A stretch of DNA of 64,000 nucleotides from Vibrio sp. SS-MA-C1-2 (GTDB taxonomy: Bacteria > Pseudomonadota > Gammaproteobacteria > Enterobacterales > Vibrionaceae), in contig NZ_CP090981.1 in the NCBI RefSeq assembly GCF_021513135.1, forward strand, positions 2,170,001 through 2,234,000, in the 5' to 3' direction. Position numbers and translations under genes: made by a program. Under the pieces are notes generated by a model. It was not told the DNA's origin. It saw only the letters and a list, made by a program, of their open reading frames with translations, and did not search any database. Position 1 is the first letter of the stretch. The number at the start of each line of letters is the position of its first letter. Below are positions 26,224 through 35,809 of this stretch, in pieces.

Positions 26224-28431
26224 TTATAATTCACCTTCCTCCCCTCGCCATATCCATTCATAAGGCGCTAAGTGGATGATCTTATGAATCCCTTGAATAT
26301 CTAAGATTTCTACCACTTGTTTTTTCGGTGTTGCATTCATTGCTGTCGCCCTCTTTGTTGTTGGAAAGTAAGCAACATCTACGTTCGGATTGTTAGATAA
26401 CCAAGGGTGAGTTCGATACTCTTGCTGAGCAAGCCAGATCAAGATATGTTGTAATAAATAAGCATTATCCCGACTAAAAGGTAGATTGGCTAAATAGACC
26501 GCTCGCCCTTGTTCATATTCCCTAGCGGTTAATGCCAAATGTTGTTCTTGGGCTGCAATAATAGAGAGGTTATCAGCTTGAGGATAAACGTAACTTAAAT
26601 TTCCAAAGTCACTTTTTGTTGAAACAAAATGACTGAGGTAATGTGTTTTATCATAACTAATTGGAGCAGCAACTCGCCCCATTGTTAATGAATTTTCTTT
26701 TTCAACACCTAAAATATCGCCTAATTGAAAGTATCGCCCGCCTTTGTCATAAGCTGAGGGATCGGTTACTCCCAAAAAGCCTCCACCTTGTGAGACAAAC
26801 TGACGGATTTTTATAATTATCTCACTATCATCCCACAACTGAGCGCCACTCCATACCGAGTTAGCATCACCACTATTAATGATAATATCGATAGTCGGAT
26901 CAATACCACGATGACGTATATCCTCGAAACTAATAAACTCAACATCAATCGGCAACCCGGCTAAACACTCCAAGATATTATTGCCAACAAAATCCATGAC
27001 GTCTGGACGAGGAGGTAGATAGAAACGTTGGTCTCGACTCTGGTTTTGTAACCAGCTTCTCGATTCTCCCCATCCATTAAGAATCGCTACCTTAAATGGA
27101 AGTTTTAATGATTCAGTCGATTGACTGTTTTGCAAATATTGTTCAAATTGATCAGAGATCTCTTCGATATGCTGAATAAAATGAGGAAACTGATTTGCTA
27201 ATGAGAGATAGCCACCATAACCGATCCGATGTAATGGCTTTTGCAACATGGCTCTTCGAATCTTATTCCAATTACCTTGAGATTCAATAACGGGATCATG
27301 ACTGGTTTGAAATACATCGGGAAAGAAATAAGGGTAAAAACGGGCTTCTCGAATCTGGCTCCCTGGTGAATCGGTTAAACGTCTTAATGCCACGCCATCT
27401 TCTACAGCGCCAATATTAATATCCAAACCAATATCTTGATATTTGGCTAAAAAGGGTTCAGTTCCAACCCAATGATCACCTTGAAACATCGCAGATTTTT
27501 TCCCCGCTTGATGTGTCATAGCCACAAGTTCAGCAGCAAATTCAACCACAAAGTCTTGAATAAAGGTCATCCAATCTAAATATTCTTGAGAAGGTAATTT
27601 ATAAGTTCCGTTGTAATATCCCGCATCGACAAAAACTTCTGGTGATAGTCGGTAACCAAACCTTTGTTCAAAATCATTTAATGCTCTCGGACTGACCGTT
27701 TCACCATATCCCGTCCAATCACGATAGATATCTTGATTTTTTTCCCCAGTGTCGATCACAAAAAGATAAGCAAACGTGGTAAATCGAACCACTGTGGTTG
27801 CAGGATGATCATCAAGCCACTTCTGATAGTAATCAATTAAATGCTGACGACATGAAGGATGATAAGGGTCTAAACTTTTTATCGGAGGCCCATCCCAATC
27901 ATTGGTTAATGCATTATACATTGAGACACTATCCCACACCTGCCTAACTAAAAATGTGACGGTATACTCATGGAATTTTTTGCAATTTTCAATGGTTAAT
28001 CTGTCATGACTAAAATCAAAGAACCATTGTTCACTATCAATAATTTCATCCGTTGTACGATCTCTCACTTCCCACCAACAACTCGGATCACTAAAGTCAT
28101 CGATTTCATATTTATCTTTACTATATCCATTAAGTGGGCTAAACGTCATTGAATCACTAAAAGCAATAACTCGTTCAGAAAGTAAATATTTGCGATGTAA
28201 AAACTCTGGATGGTGGTTTGCATAACTTTGATCTGCACGGACTAGGCAGATTATTGAATAAATATCTCGGTCAGATTGAAGTAATGAATCCGGCATTTCA
28301 GTACCATCACAGTCACGTAATGCATCAACATTCCAACGATTAACGAGATTTAAAACCAGTTCTTCTTGTCCAACTTCGACGGGAAGGGTCATGTGGCCTT
28401 TCCGTTTTTTAGATGACTTAAATTTATTCAT
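26224..28431 (-). CDS. GH112 1,3-beta-galactosyl-N-acetylhexosamine phosphorylase
   Basis: GH112 enzymes split galacto-N-biose or lacto-N-biose with phosphate, giving galactose 1-phosphate and GalNAc or GlcNAc; one subgroup acts on galactosyl-rhamnose. The 735-residue length and the N-terminal block HMTLPVEVG, then WNVDALRDCDGTEMPDSLL, are diagnostic. QGDHWVGTEPFLAKYQDIGL and FYPYFFPDVF are conserved core segments, and a Rossmann-like glutamine-amidotransferase-type domain follows (IDIIINSGDANSVWSGAQLW, GGGFLGVTDPSAYD). There is no signal peptide, so it acts on imported disaccharide. The ATG follows AAGG ten bases upstream. It is upstream of the PL8 lyase on the same strand, with an ERIC between. 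The GNB/LNB preference cannot be read by eye. Confidence 0.9.
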   Translation of the reverse strand: MNKFKSSKKRKGHMTLPVEVGQEELVLNLVNRWNVDALRDCDGTEMPDSLLQSDRDIYSIICLVRADQSYANHHPEFLHRKYLLSERVIAFSDSMTFSPLNGYSKDKYEIDDFSDPSCWWEVRDRTTDEIIDSEQWFFDFSHDRLTIENCKKFHEYTVTFLVRQVWDSVSMYNALTNDWDGPPIKSLDPYHPSCRQHLIDYYQKWLDDHPATTVVRFTTFAYLFVIDTGEKNQDIYRDWTGYGETVSPRALNDFEQRFGYRLSPEVFVDAGYYNGTYKLPSQEYLDWMTFIQDFVVEFAAELVAMTHQAGKKSAMFQGDHWVGTEPFLAKYQDIGLDINIGAVEDGVALRRLTDSPGSQIREARFYPYFFPDVFQTSHDPVIESQGNWNKIRRAMLQKPLHRIGYGGYLSLANQFPHFIQHIEEISDQFEQYLQNSQSTESLKLPFKVAILNGWGESRSWLQNQSRDQRFYLPPRPDVMDFVGNNILECLAGLPIDVEFISFEDIRHRGIDPTIDIIINSGDANSVWSGAQLWDDSEIIIKIRQFVSQGGGFLGVTDPSAYDKGGRYFQLGDILGVEKENSLTMGRVAAPISYDKTHYLSHFVSTKSDFGNLSYVYPQADNLSIIAAQEQHLALTAREYEQGRAVYLANLPFSRDNAYLLQHILIWLAQQEYRTHPWLSNNPNVDVAYFPTTKRATAMNATPKKQVVEILDIQGIHKIIHLAPYEWIWRGEEGEL

Positions 28432-28582
28432 AATTAATCAACCTTGCTATCTAGCAAACTAAACAACTCATTATAAAATCGAATAAACGATTAAATTGGA
28501 GCGCTCAATAATGTAAAAATAAGTTGGTAAATTATATAGCAAGGACTTATGAATCAATGAATTTGCATAGACAAAAATGGAA

Positions 28583-28620
28583 ATAAACAGAGCGAGTTAA
28601 ATAACTCGGACTCTGTTTAT
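28583..28620 (-). terminator. Hairpin terminator after nrfG
   Basis: ATAAACAGAG-CGAGTT pairs with AACTCG-CTCTGTTTAT to make a long stem with a four-base loop. On the minus strand it is followed by TTCCATTTTTG, so it should end nrfG transcription before the GH112 promoter region. Confidence 0.65.
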
Positions 28621-28643
28621 CATAAATAAGAATCGATTAAATT

Positions 28644-29333
28644 TTATTTAGATTTATTATTCATTAACTGTTTAGCTTTATTAATCGAATTAATAATGGT
28701 GACTCTATCGACATCGGTACGTTCTGAATCCAGCACTTTTTGCCATAAATCAATTGCTTGTTGGTATTTAAACTCAACAAACTTATCATTGGCTAACAAT
28801 GTCAACGCGGCTTGATTATAGGGATCAATATTTAATGATGCGGTCAGTAATGCTGTCACTTCGTCTGTCATAGATTGCTTAGATAGATAATAAAGTACCG
28901 TTGCTTTCGCCGCTAACTGATTAGCAGATACATCGTTACTCAAACGAATACTGTAATTAAAACACTGAAGTGCATTTTCTAACTCATTTTTAATTAAGTA
29001 GCCTTCTCCCAATTGAAACCATAACTCTGAATTATTGGTATCTTCTCTTAGCTTATCTTGTAACGAAGTCATTTGAGATTCATAGGTGACCACTTGACTA
29101 TCTTGTTCTATTTGTTGCTGACTTTTATTAATCAACGGTTGATGAAAAGCATTAATAACAAAATATAGAGTTGTAATTAAAGTTAATACGGCAGTAACCA
29201 TTAATATCAATGGCCGTTGACTATTTGCTTTAGTACTTACAAATTGCGTATTTTTAAAGTGTTTTTTGTCATGAATAAAAATGGCCAAAATAACAATGAG
29301 AAGGGAAATAATCGCAATAATGAGAAATGGCAT
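28644..29333 (-). CDS. nrfG: NrfG-like cytochrome c assembly TPR protein
   Basis: NrfG/CcmI-type proteins present apocytochrome to the heme lyase; NrfG with NrfE and NrfF handles the special CXXCK heme site of NrfA. The 229-residue protein has two N-terminal membrane helices (FLIIAIISLLIVILAIFI and ILMVTAVLTLITTLYFVI) and a periplasmic TPR region (WFQLGEGYLIKNELENALQC, LTLLANDKFVEFKYQQAIDL). It lies 135 bases downstream of nrfA on the same strand but after a terminator, so it is only partly coupled. NrfE and NrfF homologues are 5 kb away on the opposite strand. Confidence 0.88.
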   Translation of the reverse strand: MPFLIIAIISLLIVILAIFIHDKKHFKNTQFVSTKANSQRPLILMVTAVLTLITTLYFVINAFHQPLINKSQQQIEQDSQVVTYESQMTSLQDKLREDTNNSELWFQLGEGYLIKNELENALQCFNYSIRLSNDVSANQLAAKATVLYYLSKQSMTDEVTALLTASLNIDPYNQAALTLLANDKFVEFKYQQAIDLWQKVLDSERTDVDRVTIINSINKAKQLMNNKSK

Positions 29334-29392
29334 AGTCAGCTCCTTAAGTAACTCTGAACCGTGAAAACGATACTATTCTAGTCTTCTTAATG

Positions 29393-29428
29393 AAAAAAGA
29401 GAGCCGAACATCGAAATGGTCGGCTCTT
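29393..29428 (-). terminator. nrfA intrinsic terminator
   Basis: On the minus strand AAGAGCCGACCA and TGTTCGGCTCTC form a GC-rich stem around TTTCGA, followed by a run of six T. It separates nrfA from nrfG. Confidence 0.85.
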
Positions 29429-29468
29429 AATCATCGATTGATATTGTTATAAACTAGATATCATTGGA

Positions 29469-30911
29469 TTAATAGTTATACATTGCTTCGCGTTCTTTCG
29501 CTTCAGCTTCCCATTTAGGAACCACTGTTTCTAAGAACTCTTTCTTCTCAGCGTTTAGTTTATCCATATCCCAACCTACTGCTTTCTGTGCTGCAGCTTT
29601 CGTTGAGATATCAGGGATTTCAATGGGTTCAGTAATACCATGTTTAGCAAGAACACGAACTAACTTGGTACGTGCATCCGCAGACAACTCTAAAGAAGTC
29701 CCTAATACTTCTAACGCAACTTCAGGAGCATGCATATGAATACCATGTGAAGCGATTGCATAATCCCAACGCCATTGTGAATGACGAATATCTTTAAGGA
29801 TTGGTTCCATCTCTTCTTTGGTTGCGCCTACTTTCCAAGCTTCACCAGCTTCAAAGTGAGCGGCAACTAATTGACGTTCTGCTGCTAACTTAAGTTTAAG
29901 CACTTGATCTTTACGTGATTTAACAATGTCTTGCATCTGCTTTTTAGACTGAGTGTGACACTTTGAACAAGTATCTTCGAAACGGTCAAATGGGTTACCG
30001 ACTTTATGATCAGTAAACACCGTACCATCTTCGTTCGTCACTTTAGGCATGTGACAATCGATACAGGTTACATTATTCTTACCATGAATACCCATACTCC
30101 AAGTTTCATACTCAGGGTGCTGTGCTTTTAGCATTGGTGTTTTAGAGATCTTGTGAGTCCAGTCAACAAACTCAATGCTGTCGTAGTACTCTTCCATTGA
30201 ATCAACGTCCATACCTTGATCCCATGGGAATTTAACAAAACCTTTTTTACCTTCTACTTTTTCAAAGTAATACTCAACGTGACACTGACCACAGATTTGA
30301 GACTGTTGATCTAGTCGAGATTGATCTTCAAAAGGTTTACCAATCGCATTCATTGCACGATTTACGTGCGGCTTGTTGATTTGTAGTGCTGGCCCACCAT
30401 TTTTGAACTCTTCAGTATTCGTTGCATGACAATCAGCACAGCCAATTGGGTTGCTAACTTCTGCACCTAAACGAGCCCACTTACCAGAGAAGTATCCCTC
30501 TTCACCACGTTCTTCGATCAAACGACCTACATCCGGACTTTTACAGCTCCAACATGCCATTGGCATTGGGCCATTGTCAGGTCCTGTTGGACCACCTGTA
30601 CGTAATGTTTGACGAATATCATCAATCGCGTAAAAGTGACCGCGTGGTGCATTATAGTCTTTAGAGAAGCCGTAGCCAGCCCATAGAACGACCATATTCG
30701 TATCACCACCGATACCATCGGTTAATTTTTCACTTTCTGAAGTAGCTTTCCATGTCTCGTATTGATCAGCATGTTGAGCAGCGAACTGGTCATTACGCGG
30801 ATCGCCTTGTTTCATGGTTGAACTATCAGCAGCGCTTGTTAACCCACTAAATAAAATTGTTGCAGCAAGAGTGAGCGTGGTTAAAACACGACGATTAAAC
30901 TGTATTTTCAA
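29469..30911 (-). CDS. nrfA: Ammonia-forming cytochrome c nitrite reductase NrfA
   Basis: NrfA is the periplasmic pentaheme enzyme that reduces nitrite to ammonium with six electrons. The 480-residue precursor has a signal peptide ([19 protein letters not shown]). The active-site heme motif is CWSCK, where lysine replaces histidine as the proximal ligand, followed by four CXXCH motifs: CADCH, CGQCH, CIDCH and CSKCH. The distal region around [15 protein letters not shown] is also typical. Divergent from nrfBCD, with a perfect FNR box about 130 bases upstream, so anaerobic induction is expected; it is followed by a terminator. Product detoxifies or respires the nitrite made by NarG. Confidence 0.98.
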   Translation of the reverse strand: MKIQFNRRVLTTLTLAATILFSGLTSAADSSTMKQGDPRNDQFAAQHADQYETWKATSESEKLTDGIGGDTNMVVLWAGYGFSKDYNAPRGHFYAIDDIRQTLRTGGPTGPDNGPMPMACWSCKSPDVGRLIEERGEEGYFSGKWARLGAEVSNPIGCADCHATNTEEFKNGGPALQINKPHVNRAMNAIGKPFEDQSRLDQQSQICGQCHVEYYFEKVEGKKGFVKFPWDQGMDVDSMEEYYDSIEFVDWTHKISKTPMLKAQHPEYETWSMGIHGKNNVTCIDCHMPKVTNEDGTVFTDHKVGNPFDRFEDTCSKCHTQSKKQMQDIVKSRKDQVLKLKLAAERQLVAAHFEAGEAWKVGATKEEMEPILKDIRHSQWRWDYAIASHGIHMHAPEVALEVLGTSLELSADARTKLVRVLAKHGITEPIEIPDISTKAAAQKAVGWDMDKLNAEKKEFLETVVPKWEAEAKEREAMYNY

Positions 30912-31008
30912 AATTTTTCTCCGTAATTCTTAATACATTTATAGAGCGTTGTGTGGATCTAAACAATGAACTAGAGAATCACAGATATCATAATTTATTA
31001 TAAATTTA

Positions 31009-31047
31009 AAAATAGGGGGCGCATGCAATGCAATTGATCCAGATCAA
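31009..31047 (-). promoter_or_regulatory. FNR-dependent nrfA promoter
   Basis: TTGATCCAGATCAA at 31034-31047 is a perfect FNR box. On the minus strand a TATTTT -10 candidate lies at 31014-31009, close to class II spacing. The nrfA start is about 100 bases further on. Confidence 0.75.
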
Positions 31048-31379
31048 TTTTACTAGGTGATCTATTGCACATAATTTAAATAATGCCAAATAGGTAGTTA
31101 AATAAAATTGAACTATCAAAAATTGTAGTAATTCATGGAGTGATAATAAGTATCATTTGAAAGAAAACTATGAAATCTAACTCATTTATTTCATTGCGTT
31201 ACTTTAAAATATCATTTATGATGCAATTTATAGCGTTGTGGCTAACAATTGAATTATTGCATCATTTAATGACGGAAAATAATAAGTATAAAATTACCTA
31301 TTTTGACTTATATTTCTGTTCAAATTGGTAATATTTATACAAAAAATCATTACACCAATAATGAAGCAAAGGATATCTA
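31048..31379. other. nrfA-nrfB intergenic region
   Basis: Very AT-rich DNA between the divergent nrfA and nrfBCD units. The nrfB promoter should be here, but I could not find a second FNR box. It contains the weak 53-codon ORF described separately. Confidence 0.4.
31170..31331 (+). CDS. Possible 53-residue small membrane protein
   Basis: An ORF runs from ATG at 31170 to TAA at 31331 upstream of nrfB. The product has a hydrophobic stretch (ISFMMQFIALWLTIELL) that could be one membrane helix, flanked by polar ends. The ribosome-binding site is weak (GAAAG), and in DNA this AT-rich such an ORF can arise by chance. I do not recognise a family. Its position in front of nrfBCD is the only reason to take it seriously. 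Confidence 0.25.
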   Translation: MKSNSFISLRYFKISFMMQFIALWLTIELLHHLMTENNKYKITYFDLYFCSNW

Positions 31380-31982
31380 ATGAGTAAAATCAATAGTATT
31401 CTAGTTAAAATGTTAATAGGAATATTAGCCCTTTTTAGCTATGGATTCTCGCTCACAGCGATGGCTGAAACACCACAAGTTTCAGACTCGACCCCCTCAA
31501 CTCGACATGTCGTTACATTAACACGTGATCGTGATGTGGCTTGTACTCAGTGTCATAAAGACGCCGAGCAAACCATCAGTACCTCTCATAATGATCATGA
31601 TGTTTTCAATAAAATAAATAAAAATATCAACTGTGTCGATTGCCACAGTAACATCGGTCCCGATCATCGTGATGGTGGTTCAACGGTAATTAAATACAGT
31701 GCAGCTCAAACTGAAGTTGGAACAGATAAAAAGGTTGAATCACACAATCAAATTTTAGACGCCAATAAAGAGTGTAGCGACTGTCACACCCCTCAGAAAT
31801 TGCAAGAAGATAATTGGACACATGATGTTCATGCTGATGAATTGACCTGTTCTTCTTGTCACAGCTTACATAGCAGCAAAAATTCTATCCTTGAGTTGAA
31901 TCAGAAGCAAAAAGTGGGTGCTTGTGTAGCTTGCCATAGCGACTTCAATCAAATCAAAGCAAAAAATGAGGAGTCAGAATGA
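31380..31982 (+). CDS. nrfB: Pentaheme cytochrome c NrfB
   Basis: NrfB is the periplasmic electron donor to NrfA. The 200-residue precursor has a signal peptide (MLIGILALFSYGFSLTAMA) and five CXXCH heme motifs: CTQCH, CVDCH, CSDCH, CSSCH and CVACH, the usual count. It starts nrfBCD, with AAAGGATAT upstream of the ATG, and its stop overlaps the nrfC start as ATGA. Size and heme number distinguish it from tetraheme NapC/NrfH donors, so this organism uses the E. coli-type NrfBCD electron route from the quinone pool. Confidence 0.95.
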   Translation: MSKINSILVKMLIGILALFSYGFSLTAMAETPQVSDSTPSTRHVVTLTRDRDVACTQCHKDAEQTISTSHNDHDVFNKINKNINCVDCHSNIGPDHRDGGSTVIKYSAAQTEVGTDKKVESHNQILDANKECSDCHTPQKLQEDNWTHDVHADELTCSSCHSLHSSKNSILELNQKQKVGACVACHSDFNQIKAKNEESE

Positions 31983-32665
31983 GTTGTTCAAGACGTAAAT
32001 TTTTAGCGGGTAGCGGTGCTGTCATTATGACGACCGGCGTAGCTGCAACTTCAATGAGCTCTCAAGTTCTTGCCTACACCATGAAAGATGGTAAAAAACG
32101 TTACGGTATGGTTCATAATGAATCTGCATGTATTGGCTGTACTGCTTGTGAAGAAGCGTGTCGTGAAGTAAACCAAGTTCCTGAAGGTGTTTCTCGTTTA
32201 GAGATTATTCGTAGTGAGCCAAAAGGTGAATATCCAAACGTTGAGTATACCTTCACACGTAAATCTTGTGAGCATTGTGAGAACGCACCTTGTGTCATGG
32301 TTTGTCCAGTAAATGCGGCTTATAAAGATGAAGAAACCGGCATCGTTGATGTTGATCATGATATGTGTGTCGGCTGTGGTTACTGTATTGCCGCTTGTCC
32401 TTACCAAGTTCGTTTCTTCCACCCAGTATCAAAAACTGCAGATAAGTGTAACTTCTGTCGTGATACTAATTTGGCAGAAGGTAAACAACCGGCTTGTGTT
32501 GAATCATGTCCAACTAAGGCACTAACATTTGGTGACTTAAACGATCAAAATAGTGAGATTAATTTGGTGCTCAACCAAAATGCTTACTATCGCGATAAAG
32601 TTGAACTTGGAACACAACCAAAGCTATTTAAAATTCCAAGTAAGCCAGGGGAGATAAAACGATGA
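31979..32665 (+). CDS. nrfC: Periplasmic Fe-S protein NrfC
   Basis: NrfC carries electrons from NrfD to NrfB through four [4Fe-4S] clusters. The 228-residue protein begins with a Tat signal (SRRKFLAGSGAVIMTTGVAA), so it is exported folded. Cysteine clusters are CIGCTACEEACREVN, CEHCENAPCVMVCPVNA, CVGCGYCIAACPYQVRF and CNFCRDTNLAEGKQPACVES, as in DmsB/PhsB/NrfC proteins. Start and stop overlap nrfB and nrfD by four bases each, a tightly coupled operon. Confidence 0.95.
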   Translation: MSCSRRKFLAGSGAVIMTTGVAATSMSSQVLAYTMKDGKKRYGMVHNESACIGCTACEEACREVNQVPEGVSRLEIIRSEPKGEYPNVEYTFTRKSCEHCENAPCVMVCPVNAAYKDEETGIVDVDHDMCVGCGYCIAACPYQVRFFHPVSKTADKCNFCRDTNLAEGKQPACVESCPTKALTFGDLNDQNSEINLVLNQNAYYRDKVELGTQPKLFKIPSKPGEIKR

Positions 32666-33618
32666 GTGCATGGGAAGCCGCGTTTAACTTTGATTCTTTA
32701 GTTTGGGATTGGATTATTGCCATTTACCTATTTTTAGCCGGTGTTTCTGCTGGTGCGGTAATGTTAACAATCTACCTGAAGAAAAATGTTATCAAAGGTG
32801 ATGCATCAGAGAGTGGAATTATTAAAGCCATGGCTTTATTAGCACCTCTTGGTATTATCATTGGTTTAACTATCTTAATCTTCCATTTACACCGACCGCT
32901 GACATTTTGGCACTTAATGTTTAACTTCAATCCATCATCAATTATGTCGATGGGTGTGGTGTTATTCCAAGTCTATATGGTGGTTCTGTTTGCTTGGTTG
33001 GCGATAATTTTTCATAAGCAACTTCGCGCTGTTCTTCCTGAAAAGTTAGACTTTGTGAATGTGATTATTGAAAAAATCCAACCATTAACGAAAACCATTG
33101 AGTTTGTATTAGCTATCTTGGCTATCTTACTCGCTGCATATACTGGTTTCCTACTTTCAGCATTGAAAACTTATCCATTGTTGAATAACCCAGTATTGCC
33201 AGTTCTATTTCTATTCTCTAGCTTATCATCAGGTGCTGCGGCATGTTTACTGTTTGGTATTATCGGCTTTAAAGAGTCTAGTCATAGTGACGCCGTTGCT
33301 TGGTTACACCGAGTTGAAAAGCCAGTCGTTCTATTTGAACTCTTCTTATTGGTAACTTTCTTTGTTGGCCTCATTTTAGGTGGTGGACAAAGTGAAGTCG
33401 CAGCTTGGAATGCAATTGGTCATGGCTTCTGGGCAACCTGGTTCTGGGTAGGTGTCATCGCAGTTGGAATGATTATTCCTTTAGCGATGAACTACTTTGC
33501 GCCAACAAAAGTACAAAAAACCAATGGTTTTGTGCTGGTTGTGACTTCATTAAGTTTGATTGGCGTACTGATGTTACGTATCTTCATTCTATATGCTGGT
33601 CAAATGACACTGGTCTAA
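32662..33618 (+). CDS. nrfD: Quinol-oxidising membrane subunit NrfD
   Basis: NrfD is the inner-membrane anchor that oxidises menaquinol and feeds NrfC. The 318-residue protein of the NrfD/PsrC family has eight membrane helices and the conserved start WEAAFNFDSLVWDWIIAIYL followed by FLAGVSAGAVMLTIYL. IFHLHRPLTFWHLMFNFNPS SIM is the conserved loop near the quinone site (written here in two parts). It overlaps nrfC by four bases and is followed by a strong terminator, so nrfBCD is one unit. Confidence 0.95.
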   Translation: MSAWEAAFNFDSLVWDWIIAIYLFLAGVSAGAVMLTIYLKKNVIKGDASESGIIKAMALLAPLGIIIGLTILIFHLHRPLTFWHLMFNFNPSSIMSMGVVLFQVYMVVLFAWLAIIFHKQLRAVLPEKLDFVNVIIEKIQPLTKTIEFVLAILAILLAAYTGFLLSALKTYPLLNNPVLPVLFLFSSLSSGAAACLLFGIIGFKESSHSDAVAWLHRVEKPVVLFELFLLVTFFVGLILGGGQSEVAAWNAIGHGFWATWFWVGVIAVGMIIPLAMNYFAPTKVQKTNGFVLVVTSLSLIGVLMLRIFILYAGQMTLV

Positions 33619-33637
33619 ACGCATAAGTACTATCTTC

Positions 33638-33685
33638 ATGCCGCTTTATTATTTTAAATAATGAATAAAGCGGCATTTGTTTTTA
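33638..33685 (+). terminator. nrfBCD intrinsic terminator
   Basis: ATGCCGCTTTATT (33638-33650) pairs perfectly with AATAAAGCGGCAT (33664-33676) and is followed by TTGTTTTTAG. It ends the nrfBCD unit and implies a separate promoter for nrfE. Confidence 0.88.
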
Positions 33686-33857
33686 GTTTCTTTTTTATTG
33701 TTTATTTTTATTTTTTTCGTTACGTTACATCATTTATTTTTTACTATTTGTTTTTATATTATTAATAAGTTAAGTTTTATTTTGTTATTGGTTACTATCC
33801 TAAATTAAATTATTAGGATGATATGATAACGCTTTGTTAAATTAAAATAGGTTTTAT

Positions 33858-35756
33858 ATGATTTCACAGTTAGGACAACTTTGGTTGGTTTTTGCCACCG
33901 TTCTCTCACTCTCTTCAATCTTTGTTGTTGCTATTGCTCGTAAGCCTAAATTTAATTATTTACAATCCATTATTTTCCCTCTTTCTAAATTAACCTTTCT
34001 GTTTACTTTATTGTCGATTTGTATCCTAGGTTATGGGTTTTATGTTAATGATTTTGCAATTAAATATATTGCTGAACATTCTAACTCACACTTACCGACT
34101 ATGTTCCGTCTTGCAGCTGTATGGGGAGGGCATGAAGGCTCTCTGCTATTTTGGGTGCTGACATTAAGTGGCTGGTGTGCGACCATCGCATTTAAACGTA
34201 AATCCTACCCACAGCAATATATTATTTATGTTCTTGTCATTCTTAACGCCCTCACCTTTTTATTTGCTCTGTTTACATTAATGGCATCAAACCCTTTTCA
34301 GGTCTTTGCTTATCCATTAACAGAGGGGCGTGATCTCAATCCAATGCTACAAGATATTGGTTTAATCATTCACCCTCCTCTACTCTATTTAGGCTATGTG
34401 GGATTTGCAGCAAGTTTTGCTTTTGGTTTAGCTTCTCTTTTTGTAGATGAAGAACAACGAAAAAATCTAGACTGGTATGGTTACTGCCGTAGTTGGACAA
34501 TGGTTGCGTGGTTATTCCTTTCACTTGGTATTATTCTTGGAGCATGGTGGGCGTATAATGAGCTAGGCTGGGGCGGTTGGTGGTTTTGGGATCCCGTAGA
34601 AAACATGTCTCTACTTCCTTGGCTTGCAGGCACAGCACTACTCCATTCGCTTATTGGCAGTCAAAAACGTGGTATTTTAAGGCACTACACACTTTTATTG
34701 ACGATGATTATCTTCACACTCAGTATTTTAGGCACGTTTGTCGTACGTTCAGGTGTGTTAACGTCAGTTCACGCATTTGCGGTTGATCCGACACGAGGGT
34801 TAATCTTGCTCGCTATCTTAATGGCGGTTCTCTCTATCGCCTTTATTATCTATGCATTGCGCTATCAGGCCATCAAATCGACATTAATCACCTCATTTGT
34901 CAGTCGTGATTTTCTGTTTCTATTACTGAATGCACTGTTCTCTGTCACTCTTTTTATGGTCTTGCTCGGCACCTTCTATCCGATGATTTTCCAAGCGTTT
35001 AATTTAGGACGAATATCTGTTGGCGCACCTTATTTCAATGCCCTTTTCTTGCCTTTGGTGATGATAGCCCTTATCTTTATGGCGTTAAGTTATTGGTCTA
35101 ACTGGCAAGATAAACCTGTTTTAGCAAAAAAGACATTTTTTAAACAAGTTACGATGACTTTTGTTGTCGCCTTTATCTGTTCTGCTATTTTTTATCAAGC
35201 ACAAGCGAATACCTTGCACCTTGTTCCACTATTGGTTATTGGATTGAGTTTTTGGGTGGTTATTACCAATCTTCACCTACTGATTAAGAGTAAAGGAACA
35301 AAATCAGCGATGGTCTTTGCTCATATTGGTATTGCCATCATAGCGATTGGGGCAGCGATGAACAGTTATCACTCATTTGAAGTCAATGCTAAAATGGAAC
35401 CCGGTAAAACAACAGAAATTGCAGATTACCAAGTTAACTATCTTGATACTGAGTTAATTGTTGGTGCAAACTATACCGCGGAACAAGCGCAACTTGAGAT
35501 AAAAAAAGCCGGTAAATTTGTTACTTTAATTCAGCCAGAAAGACGCTTTTATCAGGTTCGGGTCATGAATATGAGTGAACCTGCGATTTACAGCTTATGG
35601 AATGGTGATATCTATATTACACTGGGTGAAAAGCTGGATGATGGTAGTTATGCATTAAGAATTCAATTTAAAGCTTATATCTCTTGGATCTGGTATGGCT
35701 CTTTTATCGCGATGTTTGGTGGGCTCTTAACCTTACGTAAGAAATTCTATTCATGA
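33858..35756 (+). CDS. nrfE: Heme lyase subunit NrfE (CcmF family)
   Basis: NrfE is a polytopic membrane protein of the CcmF family that, with NrfF and NrfG, attaches heme to the CXXCK site of NrfA. The 632-residue protein has about 15 membrane segments. The WWD domain is GWGGWWFWDPVENMSLLPWL, preceded by heme-handling histidines in LIIHPPLLYLGYVGF and followed by RSGVLTSVHAFAVDP. Length matches CcmF/NrfE. It could formally be the general CcmF, but the downstream thioredoxin and short CcmH-like gene and the nrf context favour NrfE. The start ATG at 33858 has only a weak TAGG upstream. Confidence 0.9.
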   Translation: MISQLGQLWLVFATVLSLSSIFVVAIARKPKFNYLQSIIFPLSKLTFLFTLLSICILGYGFYVNDFAIKYIAEHSNSHLPTMFRLAAVWGGHEGSLLFWVLTLSGWCATIAFKRKSYPQQYIIYVLVILNALTFLFALFTLMASNPFQVFAYPLTEGRDLNPMLQDIGLIIHPPLLYLGYVGFAASFAFGLASLFVDEEQRKNLDWYGYCRSWTMVAWLFLSLGIILGAWWAYNELGWGGWWFWDPVENMSLLPWLAGTALLHSLIGSQKRGILRHYTLLLTMIIFTLSILGTFVVRSGVLTSVHAFAVDPTRGLILLAILMAVLSIAFIIYALRYQAIKSTLITSFVSRDFLFLLLNALFSVTLFMVLLGTFYPMIFQAFNLGRISVGAPYFNALFLPLVMIALIFMALSYWSNWQDKPVLAKKTFFKQVTMTFVVAFICSAIFYQAQANTLHLVPLLVIGLSFWVVITNLHLLIKSKGTKSAMVFAHIGIAIIAIGAAMNSYHSFEVNAKMEPGKTTEIADYQVNYLDTELIVGANYTAEQAQLEIKKAGKFVTLIQPERRFYQVRVMNMSEPAIYSLWNGDIYITLGEKLDDGSYALRIQFKAYISWIWYGSFIAMFGGLLTLRKKFYS

Positions 35757-35809
35757 ATTGCTCATTTAAAACCTCGATTAAGAATCATAAAAATAAGGTT
35801 TAACCATCA

